From assembly GCA_007124475.1 (NCBI GenBank), contig SLFB01000119.1, positions 1 to 6,108 of the forward strand: a stretch of 6,108 nt of DNA, in the 5' to 3' direction. The DNA is from Vibrio sp. (GTDB lineage Bacteria > Pseudomonadota > Gammaproteobacteria > Enterobacterales > Vibrionaceae). The notes beneath the pieces are model-generated. The model was not told the DNA's origin and made no database searches. It saw only the letters and a list, made by a program, of their open reading frames with translations. The translations under genes were made by a program, and so were the position numbers. Position 1 is the first letter of the stretch; each line of letters begins with the position of its first letter. Below, piece after piece: positions 1-5,297 of the stretch.

Positions 1-2
1 AA

Positions 3-416
3 CAGCCGATTCTCAGCCGAGAAATTGTCGGTCGGATTATTTCGGTCAGTAGCTTATTACTATTGGGGGCGTTTGGGTTATTCCAGTGGTCAGTTGCACA
101 AGGTGCGAGTTTAGAAGAATCCCGTAGTGTTGCTGTCACTCTTTTTGTGGTAGTGCAGAGCTTTTTCTTGCTTAATTGTCGACGCTTAAATGGCTCGGTT
201 TTTACCATGTCATGGCAAAGTAACCCTTGGATATTAGTCGGTGTACTAGCGATGCTCATCGCGCAATTGGCGTTCTTATATCTGCCTTTTATGAATGTTA
301 TGTTCCAGAGCGCGCCCATTTCTGCGACTTACTGGGCAGTGATGATTGCGTATGGGGTGGCTGTATTACTGTTAATTGAGTTTGAAAAAATGCTGTGGCG
401 ACGTATAAAGCGTTAA
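3..416 (+). CDS. Cation-transporting P-type ATPase, C-terminal part (5' truncated by window)
   Basis: The frame is open from base 3 and gives about 137 residues before the TAA at 414-416; the true start lies outside the window. The protein is strongly hydrophobic, with four likely membrane helices matching M7-M10 of type II P-type ATPases: around IISVSSLLLLGAFG, VAVTLFVVVQSFFLLNCRRL, WILVGVLAMLIAQLAFLYL and WAVMIAYGVAVLLLIEF. The segment R-S-V-A-V-T-L-F followed by the NCRRL turn is the usual M8 pattern of the Cation_ATPase_C domain, and the basic tail EKMLWRRIKR is a typical end for the family. It would act in the cytoplasmic membrane, pumping a cation at the cost of ATP. The phosphorylation and nucleotide domains and most ion ligands are not visible, so the ion (Ca2+, Mg2+, Na+ or other) cannot be assigned. 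It converges on the HAD gene. Confidence 0.8.
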   Translation, partial: QPILSREIVGRIISVSSLLLLGAFGLFQWSVAQGASLEESRSVAVTLFVVVQSFFLLNCRRLNGSVFTMSWQSNPWILVGVLAMLIAQLAFLYLPFMNVMFQSAPISATYWAVMIAYGVAVLLLIEFEKMLWRRIKR

Positions 417-445
417 ACGACAACGGCTAACACTGGAGCTTTTGG

Positions 446-475
446 TAGAGCGTATGGATTTACCCATACGCTCTA
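446..475. terminator. Hairpin between convergent genes, possible bidirectional terminator
   Basis: A perfect 12-bp stem (446-457 TAGAGCGTATGG with 464-475) closes a 6-nt loop, 30 bp after the ATPase stop and 39 bp after the HAD stop on the other strand. Neither side is followed by a clear U tract, so it is an incomplete intrinsic terminator. It could block both converging transcripts, act as a 3'-end stabiliser, or work with Rho. The position supports a 3'-end role. Confidence 0.55.
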
Positions 476-514
476 ATTAAGGGGGGCAGATTTAAGCTAG
501 TCGATGAATGGATA

Positions 515-1165
515 TTATGAACTTAACTCATGCAGTACGTCATGCAATGAGGGGCGAATTTGATGGCCTAAGGCGCGAATTTCAGCGTCAGGTTCAACTA
601 AGTCTGGGATTTGGAAAGTGTACATATTGGCTGCCATTGCAGAGCGAACCCCGTTATTTGAGTCTTCAAATGCTAAGCATTGTTGTGGCTCAACGGATAA
701 CCGCTCTGCGGCAAGGAGATAAATCTCGGGATCAGGTTTTCCATTATGGACTTCGCAACCTGTAGTAATCACATCAAAATAGGGAGAGAGTTGAGCAAGA
801 TTGAGTTTGATCTTGGCGACTTCTTTTTGTGTTGAGGTTGCCACCGCTGTGGGAATATTATGTTGTTTCAACCACGTCAACAAATCTAACACGCCAGCTT
901 TTATTGGGATAGCTTGATGTTTGACGATGGCATCGTAGTTCTTCCGCCATTCATGGTGTAGGTGTTGATAGTTAAGGCTTGGCCCGTAACCAGCCTTTAA
1001 TCGTTGTTCTATTCCCGAAGCGTTACAGCCAATAATGGATAAATAAACGTCACGTAGAAAAGGGATACCAATATTTTGGCATGCTTGTTCAAAAACGCTT
1101 AAACAAACTCGTTCAGTGTCAAGCAACAAACCATCCATATCAAAAATTGCGGCTTTATAACGCAT
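515..1165 (-). CDS. HAD-superfamily hydrolase, subfamily IA (beta-phosphoglucomutase/sugar-phosphatase-like)
   Basis: This is a 216-residue cytosolic phosphohydrolase with all four HAD motifs. Motif I is FDMDGLLLDTE, with nucleophile D9 and acid/base D11. Motif II is the AVATST strand with T110. Motif III is K143 in GKPDPEIYL. Motif IV is E167-D168 in AFEDSNNGV. The roughly 70-residue helical insert after motif I is the C1 cap of subfamily IA, where substrate choice is made. The likely reaction is dephosphorylation, or phosphate transfer, on a small sugar phosphate; E. coli relatives of this type include YniC, YfbT and YieH. The substrate cannot be read from sequence and no symbol is given. 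The start chosen is the ATG at 1163-1165, because AAAGG lies 7 nt upstream and family homology begins at MRYKAAIFDMDG. The frame stays open 24 codons further upstream, but that stretch runs into an ERIC repeat. Confidence 0.88.
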   Translation of the reverse strand: MRYKAAIFDMDGLLLDTERVCLSVFEQACQNIGIPFLRDVYLSIIGCNASGIEQRLKAGYGPSLNYQHLHHEWRKNYDAIVKHQAIPIKAGVLDLLTWLKQHNIPTAVATSTQKEVAKIKLNLAQLSPYFDVITTGCEVHNGKPDPEIYLLAAERLSVEPQQCLAFEDSNNGVRSAMAANMYTFQIPDLVEPDAEIRALGHQIRPSLHDVLHELSS

Positions 1166-1186
1166 TAAATAACCTTTGTTTCTGTT

Positions 1187-1381
1187 TATAGCATTCCTAC
1201 TTGGAGTTGCAGGGGGGGCTGTGTGTATTTTCCCCAATCACATAGTCTATCTATGCTCATGGGGATTATGAGAGCCATCCGTGGCTCTCACCACAGGCCA
1301 GCCTACGGCTGTTCAAATTTGTTCCAGACAAATTTGTCACTCACTTGCCGTCTACCTGCAACTCCAAGTTGTTTGGGTCTA
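1187..1381 (+). repeat. ERIC element with internal insertion (copy A)
   Basis: This is an Enterobacterial Repetitive Intergenic Consensus element of about 195 bp, against the usual ~127. It runs from TATA (1187-1190) to GGGTCTA (1375-1381), with the core CCCCAATCACATAGTCTATC and right arm CTACCTGCAACTCCAAGTTG. The excess length is an insertion at about 1268-1338. Unlike copy B, its terminal arms are perfectly complementary over 15 bp (ACTTGGAGTTGCAGG). It begins 21 bp upstream of the HAD start codon and lies between that gene and the divergent SulP gene. The element could therefore lie in the HAD leader or separate the two promoters. Confidence 0.85.
1268..1338 (+). repeat. Three-hairpin insertion module inside ERIC copy A
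   Basis: The module contains three consecutive perfect hairpins. The first pairs GAGAGCCA (1270-1277) with 1282-1289. The second pairs CAGCC (1299-1303) with GGCTG (1307-1311). The third pairs CAAATTTGT (1314-1322) with ACAAATTTG (1328-1336). A near-identical module occurs in copy D at about 5382-5437 but lacks the third hairpin. Insertions of roughly 70 bp at this position are a known class of long ERIC variants. Confidence 0.75.
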
Positions 1382-1576
1382 TGATCATGGTGATTCACTT
1401 GCTTGTTGTTTTATATATCACTGTTTAATCATGAAAATCATAGGATTGGTCGAGATCGTTTCTATGACTTGAGTTATTATGACAAAAGGTTAACGTCTTG
1501 GTCACAATATCGACGGTTCTTATTGGTTTCCAGAACCAAGTCATCATCTAGCAATTATTGGGTAGGGTAAACAAAG
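1382..1576 (+). promoter_or_regulatory. SulP leader/promoter region with competing short stems
   Basis: This non-coding stretch lies between ERIC A and the SulP start. I see no convincing sigma-70 promoter; TATTAT (1475-1480) is a possible -10 without a good -35. Closer to the gene are short overlapping inverted repeats: CTTGGT (1497-1502) with ACCAAG (1535-1540), GGTTCT (1515-1520) with AGAACC (1532-1537), and TTGGTT (1523-1528) with AACCAA (1534-1539). These pairings share bases, so only one can form at a time. Any regulatory role is inference. Confidence 0.3.
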
Positions 1577-3343
1577 TTGAAGTCAATATCAATCAAGCAG
1601 TGGATGCCTGGGTTATATCAGCTCAAAGATTATAAAAAAGAATGGTTACGTGATGATGTGCGTGCCGCTTTTTCAGTGGTGGCCGTCGCATTACCCGTTG
1701 CGATTGCTTATGCCCAGTTAACAGGGGTTTCGGCCATTGTTGGTCTCTATTCTTGTGTATTACCCATGATGGTTTATGCATTATTTGGTACTTCGCGGCA
1801 ATTAGTCGTCGGGCCTGATGCCGCAACGTGCGCGGTGGTAGCCGCCGTCGTCACGCCTCTGGCAGCGGGGGATCCCACTAAGCATTGGCAGTTGGTGATT
1901 ACGATGACAGCGATGACGGGGGTTTGGTGCTTGATTGCCAGCCGTTTTCGTTTAGGCCTTTTTGCTGATTTTTTATCGCGCCCCATTTTACTTGGTTTGC
2001 TCAACGGGGTCGCTTTAACCATTATGGTTGGTCAGCTTAGTAAAGTGTTTGGTATCCAATATGAGCATAGAGATCTACTTGAGCGAATAGCCGAAGCTCC
2101 TTTTCGTTTACTGGAATTGCATTGGCAGACGGTTATTGTCAGCGTGATTACTTTAACGGTTTATTATGTCTCTAAACGCTATCGTCCGGCATGGCCAGCT
2201 GCGATGCTAGCCATTGTGGTCGCTGCTATACTGGTTTGGTTAGTTAAACTCGATAGTTACGGTGTCATGGTGGTTGGTAGCGTAGATGGCGGGCTACCGA
2301 TATTCCAAGCGCCGGCATTTGAGGTTGGTGTAACGCGGGAGCTGGTTGTGCCTGCGCTTAATTTAGCGGTAGTGAGTTTTGTTAGTATGATGTTGACCGC
2401 ACGTAGTTTTGCTGCGAAAAATGGTTATGATATCAATCCAGATAAAGAGTTCCGAGCGCTTGGGCTCGCGAATTTGGCGTCCGCTTTTTCACAAGGTTTT
2501 GCTATTAGTGGTGCGGATTCTCGTACTGCTGTTAACGATGCGAATGGTGGAAAATCACAGTTAGTGTCGATCATTGCAGCAGGCGTGATTGGTATTGTTG
2601 CTATTTTTCTTTATCGTCCATTGCAATATATTCCGAGTGCGGCTTTAGGGGTTGTTTTAATTATCGCTTCGATGTCGTTGCTTGATCTGAAAGGCGTTTG
2701 GGCTTTACGGAAACGTAATCGTGATGCTTTTTATTTATCGTCGATTACTTTGATTGCCGTTTTAATTGTCGGTGTTATTCCTGGTATTACTCTGGCGGTT
2801 TTACTTGGTTTGTTCCAATTTTTACGCGTAGTGATGCGACCTAGTGATCAATGTTTAGGTTTAGATAAAGATGGCACCATCCGTACTATAGATGATTCGA
2901 ATAAAGCGACCTCAATTCCTGGGCTTTTAATCTACCGTTTTAACTCACCCTTAACCTATTTTAATGCGCCTTATTTTAAAACTCGTTTATTAGAAAAAGT
3001 GGATCAAAGTGAACAGCAATTAAGCTGTATTGTGGTTGACGCTGTTGCCAGTTTTACTCATTTGGATCTCAGTGTTATGGCTGTTCTGGTTGAAACACAG
3101 ATGCTGCTCAAAAAGCGTGTTATTCGTTTGATTCTTGCCGGACGAAAACGCAGTTTACGCCAATGGTGTGATATTGCAGGAGTGCCAGTGGGAGAGGGTG
3201 GTTTAGTTTTACGTGCAGATATGTATGTAGCGATTAAATTGACTGGCTGTTATCGACAAGCGATTGAAGAAGGTCTGATCCCAACCGTGCAAAAAGCGCC
3301 ACACCCGGAAGATCCTCCTAAAGCCATTCCTGAGGTGGCTTAA
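1577..3343 (+). CDS. SulP (SLC26) family inorganic anion transporter with C-terminal STAS domain
   Basis: This 588-residue inner-membrane protein has the SulP layout: a hydrophobic transport domain (about residues 25-420) followed by a cytoplasmic STAS domain (about 445-560). The N-terminal signature is visible as AIAYAQLTGVSAIVGLY (43-59) and GTSRQLVVGPDA (71-82). A second conserved block, GFAISGADSRTAVN (307-320), is the family S-R-T-A-V-N segment. The STAS domain carries D497-L-S499, where the family normally has Asp-x-Ser/Thr. SulP proteins move sulfate, bicarbonate, dicarboxylates or similar anions, usually by Na+ or H+ symport or anion exchange; the substrate here is unknown. There is no adjacent carbonic anhydrase or cys gene. 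The start is TTG at 1577, with TAGGGT about 8 nt upstream and an in-frame stop at 1568-1570. An alternative ATG at 1604 lacks a clear ribosome-binding site. The proline-rich tail (PHPEDPPKAIPEVA) is unconserved in appearance. Confidence 0.9.
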   Translation: MKSISIKQWMPGLYQLKDYKKEWLRDDVRAAFSVVAVALPVAIAYAQLTGVSAIVGLYSCVLPMMVYALFGTSRQLVVGPDAATCAVVAAVVTPLAAGDPTKHWQLVITMTAMTGVWCLIASRFRLGLFADFLSRPILLGLLNGVALTIMVGQLSKVFGIQYEHRDLLERIAEAPFRLLELHWQTVIVSVITLTVYYVSKRYRPAWPAAMLAIVVAAILVWLVKLDSYGVMVVGSVDGGLPIFQAPAFEVGVTRELVVPALNLAVVSFVSMMLTARSFAAKNGYDINPDKEFRALGLANLASAFSQGFAISGADSRTAVNDANGGKSQLVSIIAAGVIGIVAIFLYRPLQYIPSAALGVVLIIASMSLLDLKGVWALRKRNRDAFYLSSITLIAVLIVGVIPGITLAVLLGLFQFLRVVMRPSDQCLGLDKDGTIRTIDDSNKATSIPGLLIYRFNSPLTYFNAPYFKTRLLEKVDQSEQQLSCIVVDAVASFTHLDLSVMAVLVETQMLLKKRVIRLILAGRKRSLRQWCDIAGVPVGEGGLVLRADMYVAIKLTGCYRQAIEEGLIPTVQKAPHPEDPPKAIPEVA

Positions 3344-3344
3344 C

Positions 3345-3374
3345 GATTCAGCCCACCTCTCAGTGGGCTGAATC
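3345..3374. terminator. Hairpin shared by convergent sulP and nagB ends
   Basis: A perfect 12-bp stem, GATTCAGCCCAC (3345-3356) with 3363-3374, closes a 6-nt loop. It starts two bases after the SulP TAA and ends eight bases before the nagB stop. No strong U tract follows on either strand. Its place in the 39-bp gap between convergent genes makes a bidirectional transcript-end role likely. Confidence 0.65.
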
Positions 3375-3382
3375 AACTCGAT

Positions 3383-4183
3383 TTAAAAGCCTTTGATATT
3401 TTCCGCTTCGAGCTCAGTGAAATACTTGACGGTTTTCACTTTCAGCTCTTGCGTTGCTGCGGCATCACAAACGATGACAGATTTAGGGTGTAACTGCAGT
3501 GCTGATACTGTCCACATATGATTAACTGAACCTTCAACAGCGGCTTGTAAAGCTAATGCTTTGTTATGGCCAGTGACTAAGATCATGATTTCTTCAGCGT
3601 CCAATAAGGTACCGACACCAATAGTCAGCGCATATTTAGGCACTTGATTAATATCACCATCAAAAAATCGTGAATTAGCAATACGCGTATCTTCGGTTAA
3701 GGTTTTTATACGTGTTCTTGAAGAGAGTGAAGAGGCAGGTTCGTTAAAAGCGATATGGCCATCATTACCTACGCCTCCCATAAAAAGATTAATTTTGCCA
3801 TAAGACTTAATTTTCTCTTCATAGCGCTGACATTCCGCATCATGATCATCAGTATTACCATTAAGTAAATTAATGCTTTCTGCTGGGATGTCGATGTGGT
3901 CGAAGAAATTTTTATGCATAAAGGAATGGTAAGATTCGGGGTGATCTTCAGCTAAACCAATATATTCGTCCATATTAAAAGTAACCACATGCTTAAAACT
4001 CACCTTTCCAGCCTGGTGAAGCTCAATTAACGCTTTGTAGGTTGCGAGTGGTGTTCCTCCGGTTGGGAGACCAAGTACAAAAGGGCGTTCTGCTGTTGGT
4101 GCAAATTTATTAATACGATTGGCAATATGTACTGCTGCCCATTTTCCGACCTGTGCGGCGTGTTGAAGCGGAATTAATCTCAT
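3383..4183 (-). CDS. nagB: Glucosamine-6-phosphate deaminase (EC 3.5.99.6)
   Basis: NagB converts glucosamine-6-phosphate to fructose-6-phosphate and ammonia, the step that feeds N-acetylglucosamine and chitin sugars into glycolysis in the cytosol. The product is 266 residues, the same as E. coli NagB, and aligns along its whole length (MRLIPL start, ELEAENIKG end). Catalytic residues are all present: D72 in FNMDEY, D141 and H143 in GVGNDGHIAFNEP, and E148. The GlcNAc-6-P allosteric residues of the hexameric E. coli enzyme are kept too: S151, R158, K160 and Y254. AGGGG about 7 nt before the ATG supports the start. Unlike E. coli, the gene is not followed by nagA: the next gene is the convergent SulP gene, so nagB is monocistronic here. 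The divergent neighbour is a small DUF3081-like gene, not nagE. A nested ERIC pair occupies its leader. Confidence 0.97.
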   Translation of the reverse strand: MRLIPLQHAAQVGKWAAVHIANRINKFAPTAERPFVLGLPTGGTPLATYKALIELHQAGKVSFKHVVTFNMDEYIGLAEDHPESYHSFMHKNFFDHIDIPAESINLLNGNTDDHDAECQRYEEKIKSYGKINLFMGGVGNDGHIAFNEPASSLSSRTRIKTLTEDTRIANSRFFDGDINQVPKYALTIGVGTLLDAEEIMILVTGHNKALALQAAVEGSVNHMWTVSALQLHPKSVIVCDAAATQELKVKTVKYFTELEAENIKGF

Positions 4184-4242
4184 TAGTGACCCCTATCAAT
4201 GGAAGAGCCTTTCTCAATATCAGTGTATTTGGCGTTCTGATG

Positions 4243-4442
4243 TATACCCCTTTTACTTGAAGCTACAACACTATCCCCTTCCTACTTGAAGCTGCAGGGG
4301 TGTTGGCTACGTTTGTTCGCCCCAATCACATAGTCTATCTATGCTCATGGGGACTTACTCACTTGCCGCCTACCTGCAACTCCAAGTTGTTTGGGTATAT
4401 TTGCTATGCACTTTCGCTGCGACTCTAAGTTGTTTGAGTATA
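4243..4442 (+). repeat. Remnant ERIC ends flanking a second ERIC (outer copy)
   Basis: The left piece (4243-4271) begins TATACCCC and contains ACTTGAAGCTAC, which matches an ERIC left end. The right piece (4400-4442) contains GCTGCGACTCTAAGTTG and ends TTTGAGTATA, matching an ERIC right end. Between them sits a complete ERIC. Joined together, the two pieces make only about 72-74 bp and lack the conserved ERIC core, so the outer element was probably an internally deleted ERIC before the inner copy inserted. Confidence 0.65.
4272..4399 (+). repeat. Full-length ERIC element (copy B)
   Basis: This 128-bp element is close to the canonical ERIC length. It runs from TATCCCCTTCC (4272) to TTTGGGTATA (4399), with left arm ACTTGAAGCTGCAGG, core CCCCAATCACATAGTCTATC and right arm CTACCTGCAACTCCAAGTTG. 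It is the cleanest copy in the window and has no insertion. TA is found at both element ends, consistent with the reported preference for TA targets. It lies 89 bp upstream of nagB and would be in the nagB mRNA leader if transcription starts further upstream. Confidence 0.9.
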
Positions 4443-4462
4443 GATTGAGAAAGCATGATGAA

Positions 4463-4483
4463 TTATTTTTCATTATAAAATAA
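4463..4483. promoter_or_regulatory. AT-rich inverted repeat, possible NagC/Mlc-type operator
   Basis: TTATTTT (4463-4469) and AAAATAA (4477-4483) form a perfect 7-bp inverted repeat over 21 bp. Operators of the ROK repressors NagC and Mlc are AT-rich palindromes of similar length with TTATTT/AAATAA-like outer halves, recalled from memory. Position in the divergent region upstream of nagB fits, but the site is 280 bp from the nagB start with ERIC sequence between. AT-rich palindromes arise easily by chance. Confidence 0.3.
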
Positions 4484-4488
4484 GTTAT

Positions 4489-4539
4489 CAGTAACAGCCA
4501 TGCTTTGTGTCAAATATTTCGAAGATATTGCTGTTACTG
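4489..4539. promoter_or_regulatory. 10-bp inverted repeat with 31-bp spacer
   Basis: CAGTAACAGC (4489-4498) is perfectly repeated in inverse as GCTGTTACTG (4530-4539). The repeat centres are 41 bp apart, near four helical turns, so both halves would face the same side of DNA. It may be a paired binding site or an RNA/cruciform stem in the nagB-DUF3081 divergent region. No regulator can be named. Confidence 0.4.
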
Positions 4540-4597
4540 TTCATTTTAACGCTTATTTTTACTTTTTTTGCTCATCTGTATTTTTTGATTTTGTCCC

Positions 4598-4619
4598 CTA
4601 AGTAACAAAATTTACTTAG
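4598..4619. promoter_or_regulatory. 8-bp palindromic operator-like site
   Basis: CTAAGTAA (4598-4605) and TTACTTAG (4612-4619) form a perfect inverted repeat with a 6-bp AT-rich spacer, about 95 bp upstream of the 4715 start. Size and symmetry suit a dimeric helix-turn-helix regulator. No recognised consensus and no clear promoter overlaps it. Confidence 0.35.
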
Positions 4620-4664
4620 ATAATTAAGTTGTGGTGGCGATCGCAAGATAAATTTTTGGCGTAA

Positions 4665-4680
4665 GGATCAAATGTGATCC
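4665..4680 (+). promoter_or_regulatory. Inverted repeat with two GATC sites before the 4715 gene
   Basis: GGATCA (4665-4670), four spacer bases and TGATCC (4675-4680) form a perfect inverted repeat ending 34 bp before the ATG. Each arm contains a Dam GATC, and a third GATC lies at 4639-4642 in GCGATCGC. It could be a methylation-sensitive control site or a small leader hairpin; nothing else supports either. Confidence 0.3.
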
Positions 4681-4714
4681 ATACTTTAAAACAAGCACTA
4701 GTGAGGATGTCATT

Positions 4715-4966
4715 ATGAAAAATGAACTTGAATCCAGTAAGATCTTACATGCTTACGAAAAGGTTATGGCGTGTGGGACATCAACCGAATTTGGCAAAAT
4801 TTACCAAGGGATAGAAGCGTGTTCCGACTACGATGGTTATACGGTATATTTACGCGGTAATGGTGTTGAGCTCAAAGTCGGTTTTCATAACACCTATCAC
4901 TTAGAGTATGACCAAGAACATCTGCGTGATAGTTTTTTAAAAAAGTTGGCTGAATTAACTAAATAG
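4715..4966 (+). CDS. Small conserved protein, probably DUF3081 family
   Basis: This 83-residue protein has no signal peptide or membrane segment and is probably cytosolic. The start MKNEL, the central DYDGYTVYLRGNGVEL (about residues 38-53) and the FHNTYHLEYD segment (57-66) are, from memory, typical of the uncharacterised DUF3081 family of gammaproteobacteria. GAGG about 8 nt before the ATG supports the start, and the stop is TAG. It stands alone: nagB is divergent on the left and ERIC C begins 40 bp after the stop. The aromatic and acidic residues clustered in the middle suggest a compact alpha/beta fold, but no catalytic motif is seen and I assign no function. Upstream lie several inverted repeats, so it may be tightly regulated. 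Confidence 0.75.
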   Translation: MKNELESSKILHAYEKVMACGTSTEFGKIYQGIEACSDYDGYTVYLRGNGVELKVGFHNTYHLEYDQEHLRDSFLKKLAELTK

Positions 4967-5006
4967 TCATCTCAAGTAATGGGTTAATTAAGGTATGCTT
5001 GATAAA

Positions 5007-5133
5007 TATACACTTTCAGCTTGATGCAGTAGCGGGAGAGATTACTTTTGTTGACTTCAATCACCTAGTTTTTCTATGCTGATGGAGATGAACTCACTTA
5101 CCACCTACCTGCACGCCACGTGGTTTGGGTATA
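5007..5133 (+). repeat. Degenerate ERIC element (copy C)
   Basis: The element is exactly 127 bp, the canonical ERIC length, from TATACACTTTCAGCTTG (5007) to TGGTTTGGGTATA (5133). The middle AATCACCTAGTTTTTCTATG and the ACTCACTTACCACCTACCTG segment align with copies A, B and D but with many substitutions, for example GAGATTACTTTTG where the others have GGTGTTGGCTACG. The right arm is GCACGCCACGTGG in place of GCAACTCCAAGTT. It follows the DUF3081-like gene by 40 bp and abuts the minus-strand terminator. It looks like an old copy. Confidence 0.75.
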
Positions 5134-5221
5134 AAACAAAGCCCCAAGCGGTAAGCTATTGGGGCTTTGGGAGAAAGATTTGTTGGTATCTAGGGCTATT
5201 AGACAGCCCAATGACTGTACC
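5133..5221 (-). ncRNA. Candidate small RNA or displaced 3' UTR end (minus strand)
   Basis: Read on the minus strand, the segment has a 5' stem GGGCT (5205-5209) with AGCCC (5193-5197). An outer GGTA/TACC pair (5218-5221 with 5185-5188) encloses that stem. An unpaired AAATCTTTCTCCC follows (5181-5169), then the terminator at 5168-5138 and a U-rich tail. This order of hairpin, pyrimidine-rich single strand complementary to Shine-Dalgarno-like GGGAGAAAGA, and terminator is typical of Hfq-dependent sRNAs. AATAAT (5225-5230 complement) could be a -10, but no good -35 is seen. Alternatively it is the 3' end of the maoP transcript, pushed away from the gene by ERIC D. Confidence 0.35.
5138..5168 (-). 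terminator. Intrinsic terminator, minus strand
   Basis: AAAGCCCCAA (5138-5147) and TTGGGGCTTT (5159-5168) form a perfect 10-bp GC-rich stem with an 11-nt loop. On the minus strand the stem runs into CTTTGTTTTAT, a good U-rich tail that ends at the ERIC C border. On the plus strand it is followed by GGGAG, so termination there would be weak. Confidence 0.75.
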
Positions 5222-5259
5222 CCATTATTTCGCCTATGCAAGAGTACAATAATCGGGCT

Positions 5260-5288
5260 TTGACATAACGCTCATTTTAAAAGCTAAT
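5260..5288 (+). promoter_or_regulatory. Possible sigma-70 promoter reading toward ERIC D
   Basis: A perfect -35 TTGACA (5260-5265) is followed after 17 bp by GCTAAT (5283-5288), which matches the -10 consensus at four of six positions. It points into ERIC D and then the antisense strand of maoP, with no plus-strand gene before hdfR. It may be a chance match. Confidence 0.25.
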
Positions 5289-5297
5289 GAAGATAAA

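Noticed and set aside
508..765. Plus-strand open frame of 85 codons
   Set aside because: It lies entirely antisense within the HAD gene, whose motifs are intact, and has no recognisable protein features.
1166..1237. 24-codon N-terminal extension of the HAD protein
   Set aside because: The extension is translated ERIC arm sequence; the ribosome-binding site and family homology place the start at 1163-1165.
1281..1472. Plus-strand open frame of 63 codons
   Set aside because: It reads through the ERIC A insertion and right arm into the SulP leader, with no ribosome-binding site or protein-like composition.
1623..2022. Two minus-strand open frames inside the SulP gene
   Set aside because: They are shadows of the SulP coding frame, rich in residues typical of antisense translation.
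5138..5168. Hairpin considered as part of a tRNA or plus-strand terminator
   Set aside because: There is no cloverleaf around it, and the U tract is on the minus strand only.
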